From: Cacajao melanocephalus | Lineage: Eukaryota; Chordata; Mammalia; Primates; Pitheciidae | NCBI GenBank assembly: GCA_963573385.1 | Contig: CAUYLG010005468.1 | Location: forward strand, 62,001-126,000 | Length of the DNA: 64,000 bases | Reading direction: 5' to 3' | Part shown: one piece after another, positions 1 through 13,614 of the stretch | Position numbering within the stretch: the first letter of the stretch is position 1 | How the letters are laid out: every line of letters begins with the position of its first letter | Notes under the pieces: generated by a model | Told to the model about the DNA's origin: nothing | Database searches by the model: none | What the model saw: the letters and a program-made list of their open reading frames with translations, nothing else | Position numbers and translations under genes: made by a program

Positions 1-1234
1 CTGTTGTTTTTTGACTTAATAACAGCCATTCTGACTGCTGTGAGATGGAATCTCATTGTGATTTTGATTTGCATTTCTCTAATTATCAGTGATATTGAGC
101 TTTTTTTCCTATGATTGTTGGCTGCATGTATGTCTTCCTTTGAAAAGTATCTGTTCATATCCTTTGCTCACTTTTTAATGGGGTTGTTTTTTTAAATTTG
201 TTTAGGTTCCTTATAGATGCCGGATATAAGGCCTTTGTCGGATGCACAGTTTGCCAAATTTTCTCCCGTTTCCTAGGTTGTCTGTTCACTCTGTTATTCA
301 CTGTCTGGTTCTTTCGCTGTACAGAAGCTCTTTAGTTTAATTAGATCCCATTTTCAGTTTTTGCTTTTGTTGTAATTGCTTTTAGCATCTTTGTCATGAA
401 ATATTTGCCCGTTCTTATGTCCAGAATGGTATTGCCTAAGTTGTCTTCCAGAGTTTTTATAGCTTTACATTTAAGTCTTTAATCCATCTTGACTTAATTT
501 TTATACATTATATAAAGAAGGGGTCCAGTTTTAATCTTCTGCATATGGCTAACCAGTTATCCCAGCACCATTTATTGAATAGGGAGTTCTTTCCCCATTG
601 CTTGTTATTGTCTGCTTTGTCAAAGATCAGATGGTTGTAGGTGTGCAACCTTATTTCCGGGTTCTCTGTTCTGTTCCATTGGTCTATGTGTCCGTTTTTA
701 TACCAGTACCATGCTGTTTTGACTACTGTAGCCCTGCAGTTATAGTTTGAAGTCGGGTAGCATAAGGCGTCCAGCTTTGTTCTTTTGGCTTAGGATTGCC
801 TCAGCTCTTTGGCTCTTTTTGTTTTATGTGAATTTTAAAATAGTTTTTTTCTAGTTCCATGAAGAATGTCATTGGTAGTTTAATAGGAATAGCATTTAAT
901 CTATAAATTACTTTGGGCAGTATGGCCATTTTTAACAATATTGATTTTTCCTACCTGTGAACATGGAATAGTTTTCCATTTGTTTGTGTCATCTCTGATT
1001 TCTTTGAGCAGTGTTTTGTAGTTCTCCTTGTAGAGATCTTTCACCTCCCTGGTTAGCCGTATTCCTAGGTATTTTACTCTTTTTGTGGCAGTTGTGAATG
1101 GGATTGCATTCTTAATTTGGCTCTTGGCTTGATTGTTATTAGTGTATTGGAATGCTCGTTATTTTTGCACATTGATTTTTGTATCCTGAGACTTTACTGA
1201 AGTTGTGTATCAGCCAGAGGAGCTTTTGGGCTGA
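1..1234 (-). repeat. L1 ORF2 fragment, 5'-truncated
   Basis: Antisense of L1 ORF2 is plain: 'cagaagctctttagtttaat', 'cccagcaccatttattgaat' and 'taccagtaccatgctgtttt'. The element continues left out of the window and its 5' truncation is near 1,234. Many substitutions and stops make it inactive. Confidence 0.92.
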
Positions 1235-2220
1235 GATTCACCTTGCTCTTTATGAGTCCTTTCGTTGTCATCATAGCTGTTACTGGTACTTTTGCTAGGT
1301 CCTTCTCCCCAAAATTTCTAAAATTATGCCTCTGTTCAGTTTTTCAGCCAGCTCATATGTCATCTGTAGGATGAGAAAACCCCAGCATATTTGGTTTTAT
1401 TTTTTATTCTTTTGTAACTATTATCCTCCTCCCTTGTGCAACCTCCTACTCATAAATGGGATAAAAAGTAAGATTCGGTCGTCCCCTGAGCCAGCCAATA
1501 TGAGGGTCAAATTCAGTTAAATCCAGGGAATCAACTTAGTGAAGGAGGATAGGGTTTTGGGGTTCTGATGATCATTTCTTCACTCTATGGCTAAAGTATG
1601 TTATTCTCTCTTCTGTGAGGTGGTAGGAATACTAATACCCAACTCACAAGATGTTCCGAGGCTTACATGAGAGCGTCCAGTGTGTTACCCAACAGGTGCT
1701 TTATAAATTTAGATGAATGTAGAGCTAAATTTCACTCTACGCTTACAAAAGATGGCAGCCAGGCATCTATAACCAGCTCGGAGGACTGCCCTTCCTAGTA
1801 AACGATGTTACATAACATGGCAGTATGTCCTCAATGCAAGCCTGACTGATACTGTCTTTATTAGTTCCCTTGAAAATCCCTGACCATCACATACACTCAT
1901 GCTCAAATGTGAGTAGAGAATTGCTTCCAAAATCAATCACTGTTTTTCTTTGCCTTTAGCCTGGGAGTTGATTATTTAGCAAATCATTTTAATTTCCCTC
2001 AGACTGTGCTGCTAGTAGAATAACATCATTCTCATCAGATCAGCACCTGAAGCCAGCTAGCTGAGGAGTAGCAAAAGACTATTTAGCCTCCTAAAACTTG
2101 CCTGTTCCTCCTTTTGTGGTAGCAGCAGATGGCCTCACATCTCAAACTGGTAACAAAAGACCAGCTAAGCAAACTGAATATTCTGAGCAGAGCCTTTTAT
2201 AAGATTTCTAACCCAGGTAG
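1235..2220. other. Mostly unique sequence
   Basis: No gene is seen. A degenerate MIR-like stretch on the plus strand may lie at 1,585-1,720 ('cttctgtgaggtgg', 'ggtgctttataaa'). Nothing else is recognised. Confidence 0.4.
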
Positions 2221-2480
2221 AGAGAAGTGGAACTGAATACTCTGGTGTGGCAGTAGATAGGCAAGAAATGGGGGAGTTTAGTGATCAGGTGGAGAGATAA
2301 GCAGGGGCCAGACAAAGACTTTAAAAGCCATGTTAAGCAGTTCAGGGTTTCTTTTGAGGGTGGAGGGAAGTCACTGTAAACTGCAGAAAGAGTACCGTAG
2401 CTGGAGTATAGAGATCAAATGGAAGGACAGTAAAACCATTGCGAGGGAGATTGAGTAGATGTGGCTGCAGCCAGTCAGCT
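2220..2480 (-). repeat. L2 fragment
   Basis: Antisense L2 phrases: 'gcaggggccagacaaagact', 'aaaagccatgttaagcag' and 'agagatcaaatggaagg', as in other L2 copies of the window. Divergent. Confidence 0.45.
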
Positions 2481-3530
2481 GAGGAGTCAAAGAGCCTCAA
2501 CCCAGGTCACTGAGGTTCAGACAGGAAAGATTCGCAGTGTTTAGAAGGGAATGACTGGTCTTGGTGACTAAAGGGATATGGTACATGAAGGAAGAGTCAG
2601 AACTAAGTCCCTGGGAAGCAGTAGAGCCATTCATTCCCTGAGCAGAGGGGGAGGTTGGGCAAGGATGATGAGTTTCATTTTTAAATCTTATTTTTTCCCA
2701 CCTGACTTTGTGGTCAATCAGAATTAACTCTGGGAACAAATACCTGTTTACCTCTCTAACTTCAAAAGATTCAACTTCATTAACAAGACAGGTTAAATCT
2801 TGTTTCCAAAAGGCTTCTGGCATGCCTCGGTTGATCCTTAGCAGCCTTTTCCGGGAACACAGTAGAACAGATTAGTCATTATCCTCTGCTTCTGGTTTCT
2901 TACAACTGAAACATTTCTTCCATTTGTTGGTACCTATATATTTAAATTGGAAGAACACTGCTGCTCTGATGCCGATTTGCTTATCACTTAAGCCTGCAAG
3001 TTCTTAAAAATAAGTTGTACTTTTGCCTTAGAAGAGATTTTCTCTGTAAGTATATCTGCCTATGGTTGGAAATGAATTGGAAGAATGTTTTGGGAATTAC
3101 TAATTTTATCTCAAAGGTCTGAAATGTAAAATTATGAAAAGGTAGAAATCTTTCACAGCCTAGCCATATTTCTGCCTCACATTGTTTCATGGAGAGTTTG
3201 TCTGTCAGTGGACCCATCTGTTCAGGATCACATGGGGAGTGTATAGTCTTACATGTGTATTAACTTTGCTGTACATCATGTGAAACAAGCTGGAAATCAG
3301 CAGAAGGAAATCCTTAGGAGCCATATAGTGACACAGCTTTCTGCATGCTTCTAAAACAAAATCCTGACTTTAGATACTAACCAGAAGTTATAATGACTAG
3401 CTTTAGATAAATGAGGATCTCTCTACAGGGGATGTATCTAAAGAGATGTTACATCTTTATCCATTGGGGAAGGAGTGAGCAAAATTCATAAGTCATCATC
3501 CTTTCCTGTAGAAAGAGTAAACTTAATATA
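2481..3530. other. Unique intergenic sequence
   Basis: Short open frames only, none with codon bias or homology I recognise. No repeat family was recognised. Confidence 0.4.
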
Positions 3531-3532
3531 AT

Positions 3533-3842
3533 CTGGGCACAGTGGCTCACACCTGTAATCCTAGCATTTTGGGAGGCTAAGGTAGGAGGATGGTTTGAGG
3601 CCAAGGGTTCAAGACCAGCCTGGGCAACAAAGCAAGACCTCATCTCTACAAAAATAAAATTAGCCGGGTGTGGTGTTACGTGCCTGCAGTCCCAGCTACT
3701 CAGGAAGATGAGGTGAGAGGATCTCTTGAGCCCAGAAGGTCGAGGCTCCAGTGAGCTTTGATTATGCCAGTGCACTCCAACCTGGGCGACAGAGTGAGAC
3801 CCTGTCTCTTAAAAAAAAAAAGAAGAAGAAGAAGAAGAAAGT
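3533..3842 (+). repeat. Alu
   Basis: Full dimeric Alu from 'ctgggcacagtggctcacac' to an A-tail with GAA repeats. Confidence 0.93.
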
Positions 3843-3879
3843 AAGCAATGTAGACCAAGTAGAATTATATGGATTGTGG

Positions 3880-3995
3880 ACTCTGTGAGGGCACAGACCA
3901 TAGCTGTTGTCCATACCAGTATCCCTAGCAACTAGTTCAGTGTCTTGCTTATACAGATGCTCAATAAATACTTGTTCCATGTGTGACTGAGTAAA
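3880..3995 (+). repeat. L2 3' fragment
   Basis: 'actctgtgagggcacagacc' through 'gctcaataaatacttgttcc' matches the L2 3' UTR. Confidence 0.65.
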
Positions 3996-4099
3996 TGAAA
4001 GATTCTGAATTTTCTGGTAGTAGGAAATATCTCCACATATATAGAAAAGGGCAAAAATCATAAGTCTGATGAATTTTCACCAAGGGAACACCTCATAGA

Positions 4100-5060
4100 C
4101 CTAGTGCCCAGGTGAAGAAATATAGCCTTGCCAGTCCCCAGTGCCCCTCATGCCCGTCACAGGCATTGCTTCTCCGAGAGTAAACAGCAGCATGACTCCC
4201 AATGCCACAATTCTGTTTTACCCATTTTTGAACTGTGTATAACCATGTCCTCTTTTGTATCTTTCCCTGTTCATAACATTTATAACATCAATGAAATTCA
4301 TCATGTTGTTAGGAGTAACAGTGGTTCATTTCTGCTCTGTGCAGTATTCCACTGTGTGAATATACCATTATATTATACTATGGATGGATACTTGGTTTGT
4401 TCCTGATTGGAACTATTACAAGTAGTGCTGCTGTGAATATTTTTGTACCTCTCTTTGGGTGGGTGTGTATATGCGTTTCTGTCAGGTATGTACTGAGGGG
4501 TAGAATTCCTGGATGATAAAGCATGTGACTGTTCAGCCTTGGTAGAAACTGCTAAACAATTGTCCACATTTATACTTGCAGTAGCAGACTTCCTGTTGCA
4601 GCACCTCCCTGAATACTTGTATAGGTCTTTTTCATTTTAGGCACTCTGGTGGGTAGACTAGTGGTACCATATTATGCTTTTAATTTACATTTTCCTGATG
4701 ACTGAGGAAGTTCAGCATTTTTCATTTGTTTACTTGAATATGCTCTTTTGTGAAGCATCTATTCTAGTCTTTTGCTCATCTTCCTACTGAGTTGTCTGTT
4801 TTTCTTACTGAATTCCCTCTGGTAGTCAGAGCACAGCTCCACTGTTGGATACATGTAATGCCAGAATCCCCCACTCTGTGGCTTGTCATTTCACCCCCTT
4901 AATGGTGTCTTTTGGTGAAAAGAAGTTCATAATTTCATGTAGTCCAATTTTATCCATTTTGTCTTCTGTATGTTTAGCAGTTTTTTGTGTTCTGTTTAGA
5001 AAATTATTGCCTATTCCAAAATCATGAAATTTAACTTCTCCATCTTTGTTGAAATTATAA
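4100..5060 (-). repeat. Old L1 (L1M-type) fragment
   Basis: Antisense L1 3' region: 'gtattccactgtgtgaatat', 'ctatggatggatacttggtt' and 'agtagtgctgctgtgaatat', then 'tttaatttacattttcctga'. Highly diverged. Confidence 0.7.
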
Positions 5061-5274
5061 TGTTAAGGCAGAAAAGGCTCTTCATTCTGATCTGTTGGTT
5101 CTTAGCCTTTTGCAAATCCAGGATCCCTGTGAATATCTGATTAGAACTCTGGATGCCCTGCACAGAAGTACACATATGCACACACACACAGCAGATTTTC
5201 CTGCAGTGTTAGGGAGTTCACAGACACCCACACTTATCTATGGACCCCTTGTTAGAAAACCCCGAATCTGTTCC

Positions 5275-5375
5275 AACCCAGTCATTTTACAGATAAGGAA
5301 ATTGAGGCCCAGGGAGAGATCACTGTTAGTTTATGGCCCATCTGGAACTAGAGTCCAGGTCTCTTGACTCCAATT
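5275..5375 (-). repeat. MIR fragment
   Basis: 'ttacagataaggaaattgag' and 'gcccagggagagatcactg' match the MIR core in reverse complement. Confidence 0.7.
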
Positions 5376-6414
5376 CTAGTGCTGTCTCTAACAGATTTCC
5401 CTGCTGCAATCATTCTGAGAATATCTCACTGGCAGAGCCATGAAAGGGAGATTGTTTTAGTCAAGGGAGATTTCTGTCCACTAGCAGCAAAAAAATGGCT
5501 ACACGGACATGACAACACTCTTCTATTTTATGTATTTACCTTAAATATTTAAGCGCCAAGGAGTCTGCAACCAAGTTTCTTTGAAATTGACCTGGGAATT
5601 AACATGGTCCATGCATCCTCTTCTAGCTGTGACTCAGTGCCTTGGGGTTGCTATATGAACCTTTCCATGTGCAACTATACTGTGTTCGGCTTGGTCTTTT
5701 TGTTGGTTCTGGCTGGAATTTTAAAAAGCATCTTATGTAATAAGTTTCTAGTCTCAGTGCTCAAGTGGGTGAGGTTTACCAGAGTGATTGCTCCAGGGAG
5801 GAAATTAAAAGGGGTGGAGGCAGGGAAAGGAACTCGGAGTTTGTTGACTAGGTTATGTTGGTTTGCAACTAGTCAGCTTGTAGACAAACCAAGCCAGAGT
5901 ATCTAGAAGTATTTGTTAATGATTTTAGTGCTCCCTTGCCACAGTCTGCAGTCAGTTTTTCCAAGGCTCTAAGTGGACTGAGCAGTTTATAGGTAACAGT
6001 GCCTGTTATTTTCAAGCCATCACTCAAACCCCAGTGCTAGATGTGTCCAGAGCAAATCCTGTTACCTTGTCAGCATGCTCACCAAAGTGCACTGCCAAGG
6101 GTGTACACTTTGGTCTTATAGCACAGATCACAGTTTGTGTCTCACAGTGAAAAAGACTGTTCATATCTTTGGGCCACACCCTGAAACACAAACTGAATGA
6201 TCTCACCCTCAACACAAAGGAAATTGAGTCCATAATAGTATCCACAAATAGGATACTCTTAGATCTGACAAATAGCGCCCATTTATTTTATCCCATTTTA
6301 CTTGTTTCCCCTAAGCCCCCGGAGAGCCTTTCTCCTATTTCATCACATACTTGTGACTAAGCAGATGGCGGTGCTAGGGGGCCAGCTGTTTGAATGAGGC
6401 ACATTTGTCCTGTC
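5376..6414. other. Unique intergenic sequence with CTCF-like site
   Basis: No gene or repeat is recognised. A CTCF-like motif at 6,358-6,372 is listed separately. Confidence 0.4.
6358..6372 (+). promoter_or_regulatory. CTCF-like motif
   Basis: TAAGCAGATGGCGGT fits CCASYAGRKGGCRSY at 13 of 15 positions. An overlapping partial core, CTAGGGGGC (6,374-6,382), lies directly behind it. Confidence 0.45.
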
Positions 6415-6620
6415 ATTTCAAAAGCTTTTACGGAGCACCTGCTGTGTTCTGGGTCCTGTACTAGGTGACGGGGCCACCTAGGTAAATAGGACAAGGTCCC
6501 TGTCCTCAGGAAGCTCCCAGTCCAGGCAGAGGCATGGGCGAATTAGCCAACATGTACTGCACAGTGTGTCGAGTGAGCACAGATGGTGTGGGGCCACCCT
6601 GGGGGTCCAGGGAGGGGCTT
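6415..6620 (-). repeat. L2 3' region
   Basis: 'gagcacctgctgtgttctgg' then 'acaaggtccctgtcctcagg' is the L2 3' UTR in reverse complement. Confidence 0.65.
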
Positions 6621-8415
6621 CCTAGAGAAGAAATCTAAACAGGGATTCCAAGTCAATGAGGCAGAAAGTGATGGGAATTTGTCATAGGCAGACAGGTGGT
6701 TTTCATAGTGACAAGGAGACAGTGAGCTGGGGTTGGAATTTAGGCCTAGGAGAGAGAACGGGAGCCCAGTGGCATACAGAGTCTTGTCCTTGTCCTACCT
6801 TTTTGAAAGAGCTACTAAATTCAGAGGCTGCCAATATGTTCATAACTCAAAAGGATCAGTTATCCCAGTACCTTAGGAACCATTGGCAGCCATACCCCTA
6901 AATCAGAAAATGCCGAAATCAGAATCCTTTCCCCCTACATCACGGTGACCTTTAATCACCTTCAGATCCTTGGTCTCCTAGAGCCCACCGATTGGCCTCT
7001 CACTGCCCTCCTGCAAAGACAAGTCTCTGTTCAGAATGTCACTGCACTCTGAGCATCCACTTAACAAGCCTCCATTTTCTTACTCTCTCATGTTTTCTCT
7101 TTTAGGCATGAAGAAGTCAGTGATTTATAGTTCACTAAAACTGCACAAAATGTGGACAGGGTGGCTGAGGAAAACGTCCTGATACTGCTTGCTTTTATAT
7201 ATGTTATATATAGATGAATAAAGTGTTTAATTCTTTTTCACAGAACAGTGTTTCTTACTTTGACCCATTGCTTGAATCTGAAGATACCCTCGTTTGTATA
7301 ATACTTGGTTTTTTTAATGTGTGCATCAGACATTTATCCAGGTGGGACAAACATATTAGAAAGCTTAGCATTAGAAGAAAAGAATCCTCTCCTTGTACAA
7401 AGCCATGTGGGTCCTGCAGAATAGCTTTACCTGTGGCCTGCATTCTGTAGGTACATGAGAGTCAGACATGACAAGTTGCATGTATGCTGTGAACACGCAG
7501 CCCAGGAAGCTTATAGGCTGGGGAAGCTTGGCTTTTTCTGCCTGGCTTATTATGTCTCTAGTCTCCAACCTGTTCACTTTTTTTTTTTTCCAGCAAGGAC
7601 TCACAAGTATCACATCAACATTTCCCTGGATCTAGGCTTTTTGTGTTTTTCTTTGTTCTCCACGAAAGTTTATGGCAGTGACTTTTGGGTGAGGAGCCCA
7701 GGATAGACACCTTGCAGAGCCTGCCTTATTGTGACAGTTAGGACATGTTTGGGCAACAGGAAACCCACTGCAGAGTGCCTTGAACAACAAAGAACAGAAT
7801 CATTCAACCCAGTTTCTCTCCATCTCTCTGCCCTCTGCAGTGTTAGCATCGTGCTGAAGCTGGCTTTGCTCTGTCATGAGACTGCTGGCAGCAGCTTCAA
7901 GAGCTGTGTGCTTCCATATCACAAGTAGGAGCCACAGAGAAGACTCCTTTCAGATGACCTCTTAGAAAAGCAAGAAACCTTCCCAACAGCCCGTAGTAAG
8001 CTTCTGTTTAGTTTCATGGATGCTGTTGGGTGACATGCCCACCCCAGAGCCAATAAGTGGACAAAGGATGGAACTAAGCTGAAGGGGCTCAGGCCTGAGC
8101 CACTAGCCCCAGCCCAAGAGGTAACTTCCCTCCCCCTGGCCCACAGGCTTCAGAGAAGGAGCAGACACTTAAATGGAAATTGAGGAGGAAGGGCTGTTAG
8201 GAAGCAACCACCTCCTCCCACCTCATCCACCTCATAAGCCATAACAATCTATTCAATTGAACCTCAGCTTGTCTTTTTTTTTCCTTCAAATCATCTTTGT
8301 CCCACCTCACACTCTGTATTTCCATTGCCAAGTATTCTAGTACAGACCCATAGGCTTTCTTGTACAATTTGAGCAATCTCTGTCTACTTACTTTTTATTT
8401 ACTTTTGGGTTCAGC
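6621..8415. other. Unique intergenic sequence
   Basis: No conserved gene is recognised. A pyrimidine tract plus AG (ctcttttag, ending 7,104) followed by an AATAAA (7,217-7,222) is the only exon-like arrangement and is unproven. Confidence 0.4.
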
Positions 8416-8419
8416 TCAT

Positions 8420-8665
8420 TCCAACCCATAGCATAGTGAAGAGTGCAGACTTCAGATTCAGCCAAACTGAGTTACATCGCGTCCCCACTACTGACCAGCT
8501 GTGTGACTTTAGGCAAGTTACTCAGCCTCTGAATAGTTTCACTGTCTGTGAGATGGAGATAACACTACAGACTGCCTCGAGGTGTGCTGTTCTGTGCACT
8601 CATCTATGTAGAACACTTACAGTAATGCCTTGTGCCTAGTATTGAGCAAATGTTTATTGCTACTG
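8420..8665 (+). repeat. MIR
   Basis: Near full MIR: 'gaagagtgcagacttcag', 'cagctgtgtgactttaggca', 'cactgtctgtgagatggag' and 'gagcaaatgtttattg'. Confidence 0.85.
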
Positions 8666-8705
8666 TGGTTCCTTTGTATTGTTGGTTTTGTTATTGTTTT
8701 CTTTT

Positions 8706-9002
<297 letters not shown>

Positions 9003-9066
9003 TATTATTTTCTTCTATAAGCCTTTTTGTTTATTTGTGTAAGTTTCTTTCTCAAGAACCCAAATG

Positions 9067-9332
9067 GACTGGGCATGGTGGCTCATGCTTGTAGTCCCGG
9101 CACTTTGGAAGGCTGAGGCTGGAGAGTTCCTTGAGCCCAGGAATTCAGGAGCAGCCTGGGCAATATAGCAAGACCACATCACTACAAAAAAAAATTTTTT
9201 TTAATTAGTTGGATGTGGTAGCACATGCCTGTGGTCCCAGCCACTTGGGAGGGAGGATCATTTGAGTCCAGGAGGTCAAGGCTGCAGTGGTCTGTGATTG
9301 TGCCACTGTACTCTAGCCTGGGCGACAAAATG
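9067..9332 (+). repeat. Alu (old, J-type)
   Basis: 'gactgggcatggtggctcat' through 'tctagcctgggcgacaaaat'. Diverged, without a clear A-tail. Confidence 0.88.
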
Positions 9333-9489
9333 ATTCTCCACTGCTTATGGGATAAAAATAAGAATTTTTCCTCAGCCTATTCAAGACCCTCTACAATCTA
9401 GCTTTATTTTCCTTTGACTTCTGTCCACTGTATCTGATAGAGCTTTTTATATTCCCAAGGTAGATACTTTTTCAAGCAGATACTAATTG

Positions 9490-9645
9490 GAGCACAGAAC
9501 ACCAGGGTCACTCTCCAGCGATGGAAACTGAGGCCTCTGGAGAGGAAGTGACTGCCTGGGGTCATAACGTATGTGAGTAACATTGCTGGGGCTTGAACCC
9601 TGGCCTCCAGACTCCAGTGTAGAACCTTCTCTCACACAGCCTGCA
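9490..9645 (-). repeat. MIR
   Basis: 'gatggaaactgaggcctctg', 'tgcctggggtcataacg' and 'gcttgaaccctggcctccag' are MIR in reverse complement. Confidence 0.8.
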
Positions 9646-9804
9646 GCTTTCACAAATGATGAATACTTGTGTCTTTGTGTTCCACTACCCCTAGATGTAT
9701 TCTTCCTTTTCCTCAATCTAAGGTGACTCTTCAAATAGGTATATATTTATAAAGATGAGTGGTAAGACTTCCTCTGAGGAAAGTGAAACTCTTTGGGAGG
9801 AAGT

Positions 9805-10015
9805 AGGTTCAAGTGATTATCCCACCTCAGCCTCCTGAGTAGCTGGGATTACAGGTGCACACCACCACACCTGGCTAATTTTTTCACATTTTTAGTAGAG
9901 ACGGGTTTTTACCATGTTGGTCAGGCTGGTCTCAAACTCCCGACCTCACGATCTGCCCACCTCAGCCTCACAAAGTGCTGGGATTACAGGTGTGAGCCAC
10001 TGTGACTTGGGCACA
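9805..10015 (-). repeat. Alu, partial
   Basis: Starts inside the element at 'gttcaagtgattatcccacc' and runs to 'gtgagccactgtgacttggg'. One end is missing. Confidence 0.88.
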
Positions 10016-10244
10016 GTTTTATGAGGAAATGATGTCTTGTGGATTTGAGAGAATGAAGCTGAGGATTAAAGTCAATATGCTGGGGATGGTGGAGTGGAAA
10101 CATGGGAAGAGCTAGGAGGCCTTGGTGACATCCCTAAGAGGCTGGGTCCCCCTCATCTGCCAGCTCCTTCCTCCATGCTTGTTAGGACAGCAGGGAGAGA
10201 GATGATAGATCCCATGCCATCAACTAGGGCACCTTCCCTGGAAC

Positions 10245-10915
10245 ACCCTAAATGATGATCCCAGTGGTGTTCCAGGATCTCCATGCCAATAGGCGGCAAA
10301 AGAAGCGTGTTCATGTTAGGCCAGCGAGCAATGCCGGAAGTCTCAGCTGGACGTGTCAGCTGTCGTGGTCATTCCAATCTCACTGGAATCCTGCAGGAGG
10401 AGAGGAGAATGCTGAAGTCCTAATGTGCCACCATATACCAAGGCCGATCCCAGATTATCAGATGTGGTGAATGCAAGTATTTGTCTCTGGCCATTCTCCT
10501 TCCATCTTCTTGTCTTCAGCTGCCGCCTGAATTTCACTAGCATCATTTCAGCCACAGGATTGTGGGGGAAATTCTTTGTCATAGTTGCACAAGCACAATT
10601 ATAGCCATTAACGATGGAGTTTCTCATGACAACAGCCTCCAAAAATGAGCCACGGCCAAGCATCTCAGCAGCGTGTCAGCAACTGCCATGCAACTGACCT
10701 GAGGTTTCACATGAAATATATAAAATGTGGAGTAAGATGTTGGTTCTGAAAGCGCAGCTGCCCAGTCCACTCTGTGCTCAGCAAGAATGTGAGCAATTAA
10801 AGATTTATTTTTACTCTTTGGAAGACACCAATTAGCATTGAGTTTGATTTACCTCAGTTAGGAAAAATCATTGTTTAATGAGCCACCTTCGCAAGTTAGA
10901 CGGCTCATGTTACCC
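10245..10915. promoter_or_regulatory. Candidate distal enhancer block
   Basis: About 670 bp without any repeat, flanked by Alu and MST LTR. It holds a SOX-type CATTGTT (10869-10875) next to TTTAATGAG, plus CAATTAAAG (10794-10802), CCATTAACG, CAATTATAG and CAATTAGCATTG. Composition and motif density resemble vertebrate conserved non-coding elements. Activity and target (FGF8, about 50 kb away) are inference. Confidence 0.45.
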
Positions 10916-10917
10916 TC

Positions 10918-11288
10918 TGATATTTATCTCTGTGTCCCTACCCAAATCTCACCTTGAATTGTAATCCCCATAATCCCCACATGTCAAAGGCAGAACCCAG
11001 GTGGAGGTAATTGGATCATGGGGGTGGTTTCCCCTGTGCCGTTCTTGTGATGATGAGTGAGTCTCATAAGATCTGATGGTTTTATAAGCATCTGGCATTT
11101 CCCCTCCTTGCACTTCTGCCTCCTGCCACTTTGTGAAGAAGGTACCTGCTTCCTCTTCATCTTCCACCATGATTGTAAGTTTCCTGAAGCCTTCACAGCC
11201 ATGCTAAACTGTGAGTCAATTAAACCTCTTTATAAATTACCCCGTCTTGGGTATGTCTTTATTAGCAGTGTGAGAACCGACTAATACA
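10918..11288 (+). repeat. MaLR LTR (MST type), solo
   Basis: A TG start, 'gtccctacccaaatctcacc', 'gaggtaattggatcatgggg', 'cagccatgctaaactgtgag' and the end 'gtgagaaccgactaatacac' are the MST/THE1 LTR pattern. No internal sequence follows. Confidence 0.88.
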
Positions 11289-11559
11289 CCCACCCAGAGG
11301 AATTAACAAACATACCCCACAAAGCCTGGCAGGGGAGTCAGGAGAAGGATCTCCTGCATGTTTGTAGAGATTTACTCACATGAACTATTTGTGTGTGTTG
11401 TCGGGTTTTACCTTGCTCTCTCTTGTGCCCCAACAACAGCTATAAAAGTTCTAGGCATTTCTTGACATGTGCTGGATTGTCCTGATTTGCAGTCCTATAG
11501 AACTCACTGAGCATCTACCCTGAGCTGAATCCACGGTATCAATGACCAATAAGACTCAC

Positions 11560-11895
11560 CTTCAGCATCCAAGCTGTCTGATCTTGAGTAAGACATAGCT
11601 CCTCTGTGTCTCAGTCTCCTCCTGTGATAAATGAGGGCACAACACCCAGCTTCATGGTGTCTGACTCATGCCATCATGCAGGGCCCGCACTGCAAAGCTG
11701 CAAAGTGCGGTGTGCTTGCTTCAGTGCTCTTCTGTTACCGTCTTGAAATTCCTAATAATTTAAACAGGAGTCCAACATTTTCCTTTTTTCACTGGGCCCC
11801 ACAAATTGTATAACCTAGACAGAGTTTTATAAGGATTAGATGCGGGAATGGACTTAAACATAAATGTAACACAAAGCTTCACACAGAATAAGGAC
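11560..11895 (+). repeat. MIR, diverged
   Basis: 'ctgatcttgagtaagacat', 'ctgtgtctcagtctcctcc' and a tail near 11,825-11,895 ('aaggattagatgcggg'). Confidence 0.55.
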
Positions 11896-11899
11896 TTTA

Positions 11900-12328
<429 letters not shown>

Positions 12329-12677
12329 TTAAATTCTGCTTAACTTTCTTTAATGAATCTTAGGCATACATCTCAGACCTGAACTTTGAATCTTAATTTC
12401 CAAATAATTGACATGATTTGTTTCATTTTCTCCCTATCACTTTTGTCAGAAGTTCATCCGCTCCACAACAGCTCCTGTTGACTTGAGAACTGCACTCATA
12501 AAGTCCTTTGGTCATACTAGTAAATATTTAATCTGTTATTTCAATTCACCTTTCTTCCATGAATCGACCAATTCTATCAAAAAGTTTATAGAAATAGACC
12601 ATACCCAAGGGGAAAATATTGGGTTAAAAATAGAAATTTTTTTCTTATCTCCCCAAACTATAACCTTTGATATATGT

Positions 12678-13232
12678 CCACAATCCCTTATCCACAATTC
12701 TGACATTTAAAAAGCTCTAAAAAGTTGGAAAAAAACTTGCAGCAAATATATTTTGTGACAAAACCAAACCCAAAACTGATATGGGCTATTTGTAGTCTTT
12801 TTATAATGATGCTGTGTGTATTATACCACATGCCTTATGTATACTGAGTTATCTTTCTAAAATTAAAAATATTCTGGGCTGGGCACATTGGCTTACACCT
12901 GTAATCCCAGCATATTGGGAGGCCAAGGCAGGAGGATCACTTGAGGCCAGAAGTTCAATACCAGCCTGGGAAGCATAGTGAAACTCCAGCTCCACAAAAA
13001 ATCTTAAAAATCAGCCAGTCATGGTGGCACATCTCTGTGGTTCCAGCCATTCCAGGAGTGGAAGCAGGAGGATCACTTAAGCCTGGGAGGTGGGGGCTGC
13101 AGTGAGCCATTGTTGTGCCACTGTACTCCAGCCTGGGCAACAAAGTGAAACTCTGTTTAAAAAAAAAAAAAAAAAAAAAAATTCTGACTTTTGGAACACA
13201 TCCAATCCTAAGTTTTGGATAAGGGACTGTGG
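12678..13232. mobile_element. Tigger-like DNA transposon remnant, split by an Alu
   Basis: Terminal inverted repeats are visible: 'ccacaatcccttatcca' (12678-12694) and 'tggataagggactgtgg' (13216-13232), matching at 16 of 17 positions. The inside is non-coding, so it is a short non-autonomous copy. The exact family name is not certain. Confidence 0.65.
12877..13181 (+). repeat. Alu inside the DNA transposon
   Basis: 'ggctgggcacattggcttac' to a long A-tail. ATTCTG-containing flanks on both sides look like the target-site duplication. Confidence 0.93.
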
Positions 13233-13309
13233 TCCTATGTGAAGTCCACTCTACTCCTTTCAGAGCTCACTCCCCAAATAGCAAGGCAAAGCATTAAAGA
13301 CAGGACATG

Positions 13310-13607
<298 letters not shown>

Positions 13608-13614
13608 AAGGCCC

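Noticed and set aside
3449..3775. Alu-type open frames ([17 protein letters not shown] peptides) here and at many Alus
   Set aside because: Standard antisense-Alu translation artefacts.
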